Assembly: GCA_037447655.1 (NCBI GenBank)
Contig: JBBHKE010001038.1
Coordinates: 1-64,000, forward strand
DNA: 64,000 nucleotides
Source of the DNA: Zygnema cylindricum
Taxonomy: Eukaryota > Streptophyta > Zygnematophyceae > Zygnematales > Zygnemataceae
Reading direction: 5' to 3'
Below the pieces are notes generated by a model that did not search any database, was not told the DNA's origin, and saw only the letters and a list, made by a program, of their open reading frames with translations. The translations under genes were made by a program, and so were the position numbers. Shown piece after piece: positions 1 through 10,500 of the stretch (within the stretch, counting starts at the first letter, position 1; each line of letters begins with the position of its first letter).

Positions 1-42
1 GCAGGAGGGAGGAGGGAGGGAGGGAGGGAGGGAGGGAGGGGT
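1..42. repeat. GGGA-type microsatellite
   Basis: The window opens in a run of GGAG/GGGA units. It is simple sequence with no coding value, and its true length is cut by the window edge. Confidence 0.9.
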
Positions 43-195
43 GTGCACTTGGGAAGACCATTCATGCTATTGTTTTAGGTTGGCAAAAGTGTCTCTCGAC
101 TATATGAAGGAAATGTGTTAGTTTATATGAAAAACGATCTTTGTTTTAAATGATTGTCTTAAGTAATTCTGGGAAATGATTGTCTTGAATAACTA

Positions 196-749
196 CACCG
201 TGAATCGCTATTAGCGTTATGAAATAATTAGGGTTAAAAAACAATTAGCATTATTAACGCTTATTTGGGATTTTCAATTTTTATAGAAAAAAAAATAACT
301 CTAATTTATCAATAACTCTAATTTGGGATTTTCCCTGTGATAATTGTTGGCCATTAAGATCTTTAAAATGCTCGAAATCGTACGCCGTCGCATGATTCTG
401 ACATCCGCACGTGACGGCAATGTGCCGGCAATTTTCACTCAGTTAAATGTTAACGCTACACCGTAAATCGTGTAACGTCACACTTTTTTTGAGTGCACAT
501 TCACATGCATGCGCGACTGTATTAATTTTTTTTTTGTACTTTTTTACTTATTTAAGTACAAAATGGTACTGAACGGTCGGTACGCCACACTATTTAAAAC
601 GACACTATATTACAGTTATTAACCCTAATAACTGTGGTACCTAAAATAACGTTAAAAACTTTTTAGAATTATTAACTCTATTTAAGAATTCGGGTCAAAA
701 TTTGGGGGCGCCGAATTAGCGTTATGAACGCTAATAGCGATTCACGGTG
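196..749. mobile_element. MITE, TA target duplication (Tc1/mariner-like), long subfamily
   Basis: The left end reads CACCGTGAATCGCTATTAGC and the right end is its reverse complement, ending CGATTCACGGTG. Both ends are bordered by TA (194-195 and 750-751). No transposase frame is visible. The interior shares blocks with decayed relatives near 18916-19532 and 33700-34050, including a TACTTTTTTACTTATTTAAG-like stretch followed by a CGGTC motif. A TA duplication with short inverted ends fits Tc1/mariner-type non-autonomous elements; the superfamily is inferred only from that duplication. Confidence 0.8.
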
Positions 750-959
750 TAGTTGTCGTAATAACTGTCAAAGTTATTGTTGATGAATGAGGAGGACAGA
801 TATGAGAATCTACTATATGAAAGATATTTGCTAGTTTATATAAAAAATCATTATTTTAAGCCATTGTCTTGAATGATTGTCTTGAATAATTGTCACAATT
901 ATTGTTGTTTTTGATGGGGAGAACTCATATGACAATCAACCATATGAAAGTATATGTTA

Positions 960-1177
960 CACTGCGAATCGTTATTAGCGTATATAACGCTAATTCGGTT
1001 CCCCCAAATTTTGACCCAAATTCTGAAATAGAATTATTAATTCTATTTTAAATTTTGAGTAATTTCTAATTAGAGTAAATGATTTACCCTAAAATTTTAA
1101 AATTCCCATATAGTGTTAATAACGCTAATTATTTTTTTACGCTATTTAAACTTTGACGCTGATAACGATTCGCGGTG
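960..1177. mobile_element. MITE, TA target duplication, short subfamily
   Basis: Inverted ends CACTGCGAATCG...CGATTCGCGGTG are flanked by TA at 958-959 and 1178-1179. The element sits inside the 115-bp tandem repeat. Sister units at about 1290 and 1400 show the uninterrupted sequence (TATGCTAGTT), so the empty site is visible in the same array and the TA duplication is confirmed directly. At 218 bp with no open frame it is non-autonomous. Close relatives are at 7983-8196 and 35139-35355. Confidence 0.88.
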
Positions 1178-1501
1178 TAGTTTATATGAAAAACCAATCT
1201 CTTAAATCATTGTCTTGAATAATTGTCATAATAATTGTTGTTTTTGATGGGGAGGCCAGATACGATAATCGACCATATGAAAGATATATGCCAGTTTATA
1301 TAAAAAACCATTGTTGTAATTCATTGTCTTGAATGATTGTCATAATAATTGTCATTACTTTCGACAGGGAGAACCCATATGACAATCGACTATATGAAAG
1401 TTTATGCTAGTTCATATGAAAAACCGTTTTCTTAAATCATTGTCTTGAATAATTGTCACAATAATTGTTGTTTTTGATGATATGAATTTTGTTTTTGACA
1501 G

Positions 1502-1619
1502 ATACGACAACTGGTTCACCCACGAGATGAGCGAGTCAAAGTATCGATCGGTGGTCGACGCGAGCGATGCGATCACAAGCGTCCATTTAATGCACTCCTA
1601 TCGACACCTGCTATCCCAG
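1502..1619 (+). CDS. Candidate upstream exon of the glycosyltransferase gene
   Basis: After a TTTTGACAG acceptor, 118 bases read as open, non-repetitive coding sequence. The peptide begins YDNWFTHEMSESKYRS and ends YRHLLSQ, directly before a CAG/GTAGGAG donor, leaving phase 0. The phase fits the phase-0 exons at 3073 and 3565. I see no recognised domain in it. It could be the N-terminal stalk region of the downstream glycosyltransferase or part of another transcript. Transcript evidence would be needed to join it. Confidence 0.35.
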
Positions 1620-1806
1620 GTAGGAGAGGAGAGGAAGGGAGAGGAGATGAATCGGAAAACTATTTTTTTATGTTTTTGATACCCTTTTTGAATGCGAATA
1701 TGGAAATGTTACTATCCCAGGTAGGAGAGGAGACGAGTCGAAAAAACCATTTTTTTTATTTTTTTGATACCCATCTAAATGTTACTCTCCCAGGTAGGAG
1801 AGGAGA
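1608..1806 (+). repeat. Three tandem copies of an exon end plus 5' splice site
   Basis: The string CTATCCCAGGTAGGAGAGGA at the end of the candidate exon (1611) recurs at 1712 and, as CTCTCCCAGGTAGGAGAGGA, at 1785. The copies are separated by similar T-rich spacers containing TTTTTGATACCC or TTTTTGAATG. Each copy carries a plausible splice donor. Confidence 0.8.
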
Positions 1807-2299
1807 GGAATTGGAAAACTATTTTTTTTATGTTCTTGTTTGGTACCTTTTTTGATGTGGATATGTAAATTGTTAAGATTTGCTCAAAAACCCATGTTTT
1901 ATTTGCTCGTTTTATGGTTTTTATTTGCATGCAAATATGGGACAAAAACCAAGGAATGAGTGGAGATGAACTGAAAAACCTGTTATTTAAAAAATATTTC
2001 CCCCAAAAAAAAGGGTTTGCCTGTTTTTTTTTTATTATTATTTTATATATAGAAACAAGAAACAACTCAAGTTGTAAATAAACAGATAGTTCTTTTTTTA
2101 TAATAAACGACTAATAGCTCCCCTATCCTCTCCACTTTAGAAGGATACAGGGCTCCTATTGATTCGGTATACGGTAATTTTTGAACATTATATTAAAAAA
2201 AAAATATTGTGAATTTTCAAAAAAATTATAACTAACGACTTCGATAAAAAAAACATTATATCTAAAATCACCGATAAAAAAACAGTCCTAAAAAGGCTA

Positions 2300-2385
2300 A
2301 TTCTCTTTCTCTCTCTTTCTCTCTCTTTCTCTCCTCTTTCTCTCTTTCTCTCTTTCTCTCTCTCTTTCTCTCCCTCTCCTCTTTG
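2300..2385 (+). repeat. CT-rich microsatellite
   Basis: A run of TCTCTCTTTCTCTC units lies directly upstream of a TTTGATAG acceptor-like site at about 2390. It may act as the pyrimidine tract of that acceptor if the exon that follows is real. Confidence 0.8.
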
Positions 2386-2390
2386 ATAGG

Positions 2391-2630
2391 ATGCAGAACT
2401 CCTCAGGCAATTTTTGGACCATAAATAAAAAAAAAAACTGGGAAACTTTTGCGAATATTCATCTTTCGAGAACCGTGGGAACTTTCAGTTCTCAAATGGG
2501 AACTGCGATGCATCTTCCTTTCAAACTTTCTTCCTGCGAGGAACCTTCGAGCGATAATATATGTATCTCTCGAAGGATTAAACCGTTTTCCTGTCGATGC
2601 GAATATTCTCCCTTTGTCGCAAACACCCAG
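2391..2630 (+). CDS. Possible exon, product not recognised
   Basis: Two forward frames stay open across this stretch up to an ACACCCAG/GTGGGT donor. I cannot decide which frame is used, and neither gives a recognised domain. The last ~60 bp, donor included, are repeated about 130 bp downstream (donor at about 2775). Position and strand suit an upstream exon of the glycosyltransferase gene, but the intron phase is ambiguous (0 in one frame, 2 in the other). It could equally be intron sequence. Confidence 0.25.
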
Positions 2631-3072
2631 GTGGGTTTTTTCTTTATTTTTATTTTTTTGGGTTTTCTTTGTTTTTTGGGTTTGTTTGTTTTTCCTTATG
2701 TTTTAAATTTTTTCTCAAAGAATTAAACCATTTCTTGTCGATGCAAATATTCTCCCTTTGCCGCAAACACCCAGGTGGGGAGGGAGGGAGGGAGGGAGGG
2801 AGTTCTTTATTTTTGGGTTTCTTTATCTTTAGGTTTCCTTTTTTCTTAAGTTTGTTCTTTTCCTTCGTTCACTTTTCTCGAGTTTTTTTGAGATTATATC
2901 GATTCTTGTCAGTTTCCATTGTTTCGAAGCTCGGAAGTAAGAGAAAATGTTGACGTTTCTCGGAGGAGATTTGCTCGATGTTATAACGAAACGAAAAGAA
3001 ATTTGCCCTAATTCAATTAATGTTTTTTTTTCTTTTGCTTTTTGTTGTCTTCTTGTGGATTGTTGGCCACAG

Positions 3073-4705
3073 AGTGAACCTTCCCAAGTTGGGAAAAAAC
3101 TACATTGTGGGAATATTGTTGTGGATAATGATATTGAACTTCCTGTCACGACATCGGCAGGTCCCGTAATTCCGGGATTTCCACATACTTTGGAGCAATT
3201 ACTGAGTCAGGTAAGGGAATGATTTGACGATTACTGATTTGACTTTTTAATGATTTTACGATTTTACTTTTTGATGATTTGACTTTTTGACGATTTTACT
3301 TCTCGAAGATTTTGCTTTTTGATGATCTTACTCTTTTACTTTTTGATGATTTTACGATTTTACTTTCTGATGATTTGACGATTTTACTTTTTGATGATTT
3401 GACTTCTTGACGATGTTACTTCTCGACGATTTTGCTTTTTGATGATTTCACGATTTTATTTTTTTGCTGGTTTTCGATTCGACGAAATTCTCGACTTGAC
3501 TATTAATGATTTGACCGTGTGTCACCAAATATTAACGATTTGACAGTCGATGATTGATTGCCAGGTGGCAGATTCTCATAGGACAGTCACTCTCGTCGCG
3601 GCTACGAGTCGTTATCGGGAACTTGTGGTCGATTTCAGTTGTCGAATGACTTCTCTCGGAGTCACAAATCTCATTATTGCCGCAATGGACGAGGATTTTT
3701 ATCGGTATGCTTTTACTCAAGGATTACCAGTATACTTTGAAGGAGGTCCTTTTTTTCCTTCGGAAAATTTGACAACTCACGAGGCAATTTCGGATTGTGA
3801 TCACGGATCTCCGTGTTTCCATCATTATCGTCAGGTAATTTCGGGATTGATTTATTTGGGTTTTTATCTTTTAATCAAATTTTTAAAACAACAAGTACTC
3901 GAATAATTGAAAAAGAACGGGCAATCAGAAAGTGTATAAAGAAACCTCATCCACGGTAGTTTGTTTTTTTATCACCTGCCTTTTTTTTGGGCAGAGTTTT
4001 TTTTTTGGGGCAGAGTTTTGTTTTCTTCGGGGCAGAGTCTTTGATTCTTGGAAGGAAATAACTGGGATGCAGGTGAAATTTTACGCGATTTTGCAAATTT
4101 TGAAACGAAATTATTCGGTCGTGTGGAGTGACGTGGATATAGTGTGGTTGAGAAATCCTCTCTCTCACTTACAAACTTTTTGTGAAGGTTGTGTCCTCCT
4201 CCAAAGCTCTCTCTCAGATTCCTCCCTTGCTCCCAATGGTCCACCGGATATTTCCGATTCCGGAGGACTTATATTCGCTCGTCCACTATCCCTTATAATC
4301 GATTTATTCGAGGATGTTTTGCACATTTTAGCGAGAAAAATTACCACGACAAGGTACGCAAAAAACGATCATCCTTTGTACTCGATCGGTTGTGGAGAGA
4401 GAGGAGAAAATCGAGCTCCGGCATTAGATGAATGTCAATTTAGAGAAAAATTGTCGGTGGTTTTTCTCCCGAGGGAAGAATATCGGACGGTCTCGAATGG
4501 AAGAGTTTGGAAAAGGAGAGATGTGATTGGAGAGTGTTTTCAAGCCGGATGTTTCGTCCTTCATAATAGTTTGAGGAGAGGAGGGACCGCAGTAAAAATG
4601 AGAAAATTGGAGGAAACAGATTTGTGGAGATTTCAAGCCGAACAACGAATGTGTCGACATAATTGGACCGCAAAATCGGACGCTTTTCAAGCTCTATCCA
4701 CGTGA
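3073..4705 (+). CDS. Nucleotide-diphospho-sugar transferase (PF03407/GT77-like), C-terminal exons
   Basis: Three exons join in phase 0: 3073-3210, 3565-3834 and about 3995-4705 (TGA), giving 372 residues. The second exon encodes VTLVAATSRYRELVVDFSCR and IIAAMDEDFYRYAF, which match the N-terminal strand/helix pattern of the PF03407 fold. The third contains the DxD-type metal/nucleotide-sugar motif in NYSVVWSDVDIVWLRNPL and a later DHPLYSIGCG stretch. Family members are Golgi type II proteins that transfer sugars to cell-wall polymers or glycoproteins; the donor and acceptor are unknown here. The acceptor at 3995 was chosen because it is the only upstream AG that keeps phase 0; a second in-phase AG at 4073 would remove FDSWKEITGMQ, which looks conserved. 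The membrane anchor and start codon should lie upstream and were not identified. Introns carry minisatellites. Confidence 0.8.
3222..3545 (+). repeat. Intronic minisatellite, GATGATTTGACGATTTTACT type
   Basis: The intron between the 3073 and 3565 exons is almost entirely diverged repeats of TTTTGATGATTTGACGATTT units, interleaved with TTGACGATTTTACTTCTCGA. No coding frame is seen. Confidence 0.85.
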
Positions 4706-4985
4706 ATAATAGTGACAATTGTAACTATTTTAATGATTCTAACGATTGGAACAATGTTTTAACAATTTCTAACAATTTCAACAAATGTAACGATTTTAAC
4801 GATTCTAACAACTTCAACAATTTCTCGACAATTTCAACAATTTCTCGACAATTTTAACAATTTTAACAATTTCTCGACAATGTTAACAATGTCAACAATT
4901 TCTAACAATTTCCAACAATTTTAACAATTTTAGTAGTTATAGCAATTTTGAGGAACGATTTGACAAATATAACAATTTTTTGGAG
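4706..4985 (+). repeat. AACAATTTC-type minisatellite after the glycosyltransferase stop
   Basis: Directly after the TGA the sequence becomes a degenerate 9-10-bp repeat (AACAATTT, AACGATTCT, TCGACAATTT). It falls where the 3' UTR would be. Confidence 0.8.
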
Positions 4986-6107
4986 GTTTGGGGGTTTGGA
5001 AGGTTCTTGGGGAGGAGGTTCGGGCGATTTAGAAAGTTTAGTATTGGAAATGAGAATTGGTATATAGCGTGGTAACTTAGGATATTCACGCATTCTTTTT
5101 TATTAGAGATTCTTGTACATCATTTAATTTAATTTTCAATGTTCAGCGAATATTGAAGTTAACTAATACTGATTTAATGTACAGGAAAAATCTTGGCGAG
5201 TACAATAGTATTGGATGATTGTTAGAGTGGTGATTCCCTTCTTTTTTTTGTTTTCCTTTTTTTCGCTTTGTGGTTTTATCGAATGATCGGACCAATGATA
5301 CACTTTTGGTTATTGCTTTTTTTTGAAGGGAACATGCAACAAATAAAAAACAAAAAAAAAGGTAAGCAAAGACTATGCACATGCTCGAGATGTTGTGTAT
5401 GTGTATGTTTTTGCCTGTTTCTACTCAAATAGTACAATTTATCTACAAACGTCATCGCCAGATTGATTTTTTTTGCAACAATAAGGTGCCTTGAAGCACT
5501 AGTGTTTATAGTTATTATATGTATTAATATTAGAATGTTATATAATATGGTAATAATACAACAGTGTAATAATACATTAGTGTTTGTGCTAGTACTAATC
5601 ATTGGTTTGGACTGCTAGAATGGTCATAAATATGACAACAATTTTGTCGGCTTTATTGAAATCTGATAAATGAAACCAACATCGAATCCAATGGAGCCAT
5701 CCCCAACTAAACAAAGCGTTTTATCAGTATTACTATCTTTATAATAAGTACTTATTAATAGCATTAACTACAAACAATACTATATTTAATTAGTACTTAC
5801 AACCTCACCCAAGTTTCTAAGTGGGATAGGATGTCAAGTTTCCGGCCTCTCCTTTACAGAACAAGAAGTCATTCGAGAGTCGATAACCAAAATGTTGCGA
5901 GATTATATCCTCTGAATGATTTTGGGCGCTTTTTATCCTTTTAACATCCAGTGAGGAAGTCTCGAAGGCGGCATTGTGTTTTGCTCAAACCCCCAAAACC
6001 CCCAAAACCCGCCTGCGCACAGAGCCTGCGTTAGGAGCCTTGGCTGGGAGTGTGCAAGGGGAGGAAACATTGCGCATGGCACCACTATGTAGTGTGACTA
6101 TTATAGG
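4986..6107. other. Intergenic, no gene seen
   Basis: AT-rich DNA with no supported exon on either strand. A short GC-richer segment at 5985-6090 begins with a CCCCCAAAACCCCCAAAACC run and has an open frame, but that frame runs straight into the 11-bp minisatellite and I do not call it a gene. Confidence 0.5.
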
Positions 6108-6149
6108 GGTGATGTATGGCTGTTATATGGACTTTACACGTGTATTACA

Positions 6150-6320
6150 GGGGTATTATATCAGTATTTTATGGGTATTGTATGGGTGTTATATGGGTAT
6201 TGTATGGGTGTTATATGGGTATTGTATGGGTATTGTATGGGTATTGTATGGGCATTGTATGGGTATTGCATGGGTATTATATGGGTACGATATCCGTAGT
6301 ATGTGGCTTTTATATGGATA
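6150..6320 (+). repeat. 11-bp minisatellite (GGGTATTGTAT)
   Basis: The 11-base unit GGGTATTGTAT/GGGTGTTATAT is repeated about 11-12 times. Because 11 is not a multiple of 3, the apparent peptide repeats every 11 residues (33 bp) and stays open on both strands. This explains the open frames here without a gene. Confidence 0.9.
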
Positions 6321-7502
6321 TCATTAATATTATTCCTTAAAAACACTCATAATGTTAACATTCCTGTTACCAGATAAAGCATTTGCACTTTCTTCTGCAG
6401 TTTTCATCTAATTGGCGCATTGTGCAACACTATATTGGTAACATTTTCTTCGTCATAGCGACCATCGAATTCTTTTGAAAAAGTTTTCTGTGTCAGTTTT
6501 CCAATTTTCTTTCCTTTTTTTTCCATGGACTCAAATGAAATTATTATTATTGATGTCTTTACTATTATTGAATTATTGTTTACGTGTCCCTATCAAATGA
6601 CTTAAATCACTACAGATTACAAGGGTTTTTTTAGGGCTTTTAAGAGGTTTTAGGGTTTTTCTTCACCTTTCACACCTCACCAGAGAAGAACAAATTTTGG
6701 AAAAAAAAATCTCATTGTCAATCAAAAAATATATATATATATACTTAAAAAAGATACAATACAGCAAATGGATAAACATCACCAAAAAAGTTTTTTGGTC
6801 CAGGCATCGATAATGAAAATTTACTCAACACTACAAACTTTCCAAAAGAGAAGAGAAAAAAATTGAGTTAACATTCTCATTCTCTCCCCCCCCCTCTCTC
6901 CCTTCCCCCCTCTCCATCCCTCTACCCCGACTACTTCCATACAGGCATCGAAACCTCACAAACCTCACAAAAAAACTTTTTTTTGCCCAAGTAACTCTCA
7001 CGGGAGAAGGGGAGAAGGGGAGAAGAGGTGAGAGAGTAAGAGGGAGAGAGAGAGGAAGAGGGAGAGAGAGGGAGAGGGAGAGAGCGGAAGAGGGAGAGAG
7101 AGAGGAAGAGGGAGAGAGAGGGAGAGGGAGAGAGCGGAAGAGGGAGAGGGAGAGGGAGAGGGAGAGAGGAGAAGGAGAGGAGAGAGGGAGGGAGGAGAGG
7201 GAGAGAGAGGGAGAGAGAGGGAGAGAGGGAAAGAGAGAGGGGAGAGGAAGAGGTAGAGGGAGAGGGAGAGGGAGAGGAAGAGGGAGAGGGAGGGAGAGGT
7301 AGGGAGAAAAGGCGAGATTATGCTCCAGAAGATTCTTTTTTCTTCTTTCTTTCGTGTTTACAATAAAACCAGTTAAACATTTTGCTAGTAAAAAACTTAC
7401 GCGCACACCCTATATATCCCTAAGACCGCTACTTTTAGACATTTTTTTCTTTTCTTTTTTCTTTTAAGATTAAGTTTCTTACCACATTAATATCGATAAC
7501 GA
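6321..7502. repeat. Intergenic: purine-rich microsatellite 3' of UTP4
   Basis: 6321-6998 shows no gene; a short AT run lies at about 6728-6742. From about 6999 to 7310 the plus strand is nearly pure GAGAGG/GGGAGA. The long Leu-Pro-Ser-rich frame on the minus strand comes from this composition. The block lies within 200-500 bp downstream of the UTP4 stop codon. Confidence 0.8.
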
Positions 7503-10500
7503 TCATTTTCCGTACTTGTGGTAGTAAAACGGAGCCGGTAACTTCATCGCAACTTCCTCCCAAGGCTTTTCTACGACTAATAGAGACTGATCTCCTAAGT
7601 GATGGAGAAAAAGGACGTGGTTTCTAAAGGAAATTTTCTTTAGTCTCCGGTTTCCATCGACTAATTCCCTCCCTCCTCCGTTCCCCGACTCCATTCCCTT
7701 CACATTCTCCAAATCTTGTACCTCTTTTTGTTGTTTTGTCGTTTTATTCTTGTTTTTTGAGTTTATTTTTTCGGTCTTTGTAGTAATTTTTTGTGTGCCT
7801 CGGGGCTCAGTTTCCTCCTCAGTAAGAGGTAAAGAGAGATCAATATGGAGCATTCGTCTGAGATTCCCCCAAAGATTCCCATGGAAAAAAAATGTCAATA
7901 TAAAGTTTGATCTGTTAACCAACTGATTCCCAAAAAGCGCTAAACAGACAATACCAACACGGGAAAGTGACGATCCAAATTACACCGCTAATCATTATTA
8001 GTGTAAGAGTTTTTTTCACCACTTAAAACATTGTTTCTCCGTACACGCTTGTCGGATTGTCCATCCGTGGTTGCTATTGGAAGGCAAGATTCTCACTTCC
8101 CTATTGGCAGTCTCCGATTGACAACCGGGCAAGTGTGCACGGAGAAAAGATGTTTGAAGTGGCGAAAAAAACTAACGTTAATAACGATTAGCGGTGTAGT
8201 TCCTGCTTAATTCAATTGTTCCTATATGGACACTAAACCACCAGAAGGACAGATGCCTCAGTTTTAAAACAGCTAAAATAGTATCTACCGAAATAAAGTC
8301 GATAAAAGAGTCGTAACTTGTACATATGTTTTTCGGCCTCGTATTAATATGCTTGCCAATTGTTGGTGGTTTATCCCTCTTTAAAAACAAAGATTTGCAA
8401 AGGTTTTGTTTTGTTTTTTCCACTTTTAGACTCTACTTTCTTTCACTTTTGAATGGTTGTTGTACGTTTTGTGCTGCCACATTTAACAATGTTTTTCTGA
8501 GTTTCCCCTTGTATCGCTAGTAGCGTTTATATCTTTATTTTCATATCGTCACTTAATCACATCAGGATACCACGTTTTCAAGGCCAGCAGGACATCAACC
8601 AAGGATTTGAGAACTTGAGAAGTAATGAATTCCTTTCAGCAAGGTTTCCTCTCCTTTCAAACCCACTAAACGAGTTCTATCGTTGAAAATAAATAAATAA
8701 ACAGATAAAAAACCACCAGATTTGCCCATCTGGGAATGTGTACTCTCATGAGCCAAATTAAGTTACCCAAAAAAAAACCCAGTTGAAAAATTACACTCAC
8801 CTTGAGCCATAAACGATAAGTATGTCACTCGTCCCATCTAGTGACATGGAAAGCCCCGTAATCCCACCTTGCAGTTCCAGTAACTCCCTCGGGTACTTTC
8901 CATCTATTGCTTTCGACCAACCAGTAAAATCATTTCTCTCCACATCCAATACATGGATCTCATTTGAAGCCGTTGCCACCACCAATTCAGACCGAGTCGG
9001 ATGGAAAGCCACAGCTGTCGGAAGAGAGCCGCCCGGTGAAGGGAGAACCCAGTGATGTCTGGAAGGAAAAACACTGCATATGGGTCAAATAGATGTGTCA
9101 TATGAGTCGAATGGGTAAATAGGTGATGGACGGGTGAGTTAGGAACATAGCTCAAGTGTACAAAAACAATCGTGACTCCGGACAAAAGATATATTATACC
9201 CGAAAGTAAACCGTACAATATGCGTATTGTACAGACTAGCCGCATATATCGATTCTGATTGTTTTGCACATTTGAGCTATGGTCAGAGCAGATATAGGAG
9301 CGAATCAGATTCAATTTTTACAGCATCCCCCAAAAAAGCAAAGACAGGATGCATAATCAAGAAAAGCACATTTCTCTCAAAATAACCACAACCATTTGGA
9401 AAAACACCCGTCGTGCCAAATATATGGAGGAAGCCTCAGGATCAAAGTTTTTGGTTTATATATGATTGACATCCACTGGCTTGCCGTCATGCTTAAGAGT
9501 CATCATAGGCTCCCTCCACTTTTGAACAGAAGATGTATAAAAAAAAAAATGTCACATACTCATTGATCTTGTGCAATACACATTTGAGACTTTAGCAATG
9601 CCTGCAGTCCGTGCTCATACTACCAACCGTTTTGATACACAGTATTAATCAATAATAAATAACATCTTAGAATAATCCACATAATAGCCTCTCAGGTTAA
9701 GAAAGAGAAAAACAAGGTCCAACTGGCGGGCATCCAGAAATGACCTGGCAAGCTAGTAAAACTGCCACTGATCTCATCATATCTTCAAGTGTAAGTTAAA
9801 AATATATGTTTCATTTGAGACTATCAAAGATGAGCCTTTGGTGAAGTTCTACACATTGATGGTTTCTGCTAAAGCTTCTCCTGGTGGCCTGTCTATAGAA
9901 TCCTTACAGGGGAAGGCTCAGACATACCTCATATTTTTCAAATCGTATATACTAATATGGCCACAGCTGTCTGTCACTCCGAGCCATCTCCCGTTGAGAC
10001 TAACAACCATTATTGTGATAGCAGGTGGAAGTTGATCGCTGATACTACTATCAAAGTCTGGGCAACCGGAAGGGAAACGATTAACAATTTTTGAACTTTC
10101 AATGTCTACAACCTGCGAGAATCCATCCGGCCCCCGGAATAATTATTAGAGTTCTTTAGCTTATTTAAGATTCAGTATTCATTAAGTTTGATTACTAGTG
10201 GTTCGTATTTCCTCAAATCTATTTGATTTCTCTTCTTTTCACTTTCGTTTTACCTGGATTGAGGCCGATCTTTTCTCTTTAAAGTTGTAAACGTAAATAA
10301 ATAACCAGTTGTAAGTGCAGAAAACGAGAATTAATGACAAACAGCAATCAATTGGAAGCTAGGAAAATGTGTGAAATCAATTCAATATTGTCAGGATTGT
10401 TTATTAGATCCTCTTACCAATATGCTTCCTGTTCTGTTAGCAAGCAACAACTTCGACGAGTCCACAGTAAAAACCAGTTTGTGACTCGGAGGTAAACCAA

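Larger units (their letters stand above)
80..1490 (+). repeat. Degenerate ~115-bp tandem repeat, likely intronic
   Basis: A unit of about 115 bp recurs. Its landmarks are TGTCTTGAATAATTGTC, then TTTTTGATGGGGAGA, then a CTATATGAAAG/TTTATATGAAAAACC block. The TGTCTTGAAT landmark falls at 1211, 1325 and 1441, with more diverged copies upstream near 180 and 866. Two small inverted-repeat transposons (196-749 and 960-1177) interrupt the array, so the array is older than they are. It precedes a candidate exon at 1502 and may be the intron of the glycosyltransferase gene, but that is inference. Confidence 0.8.

Noticed and set aside
6150-6320. Possible CRISPR-like array
   Set aside because: The repeats have no unique spacers and the DNA is eukaryotic. 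They are simple minisatellites.
5974-6340. 117-residue frame with a Gly/Tyr/Val repeat tail
   Set aside because: Most of it is the 11-bp minisatellite. The first 40 residues have no recognised relative and no splice support.
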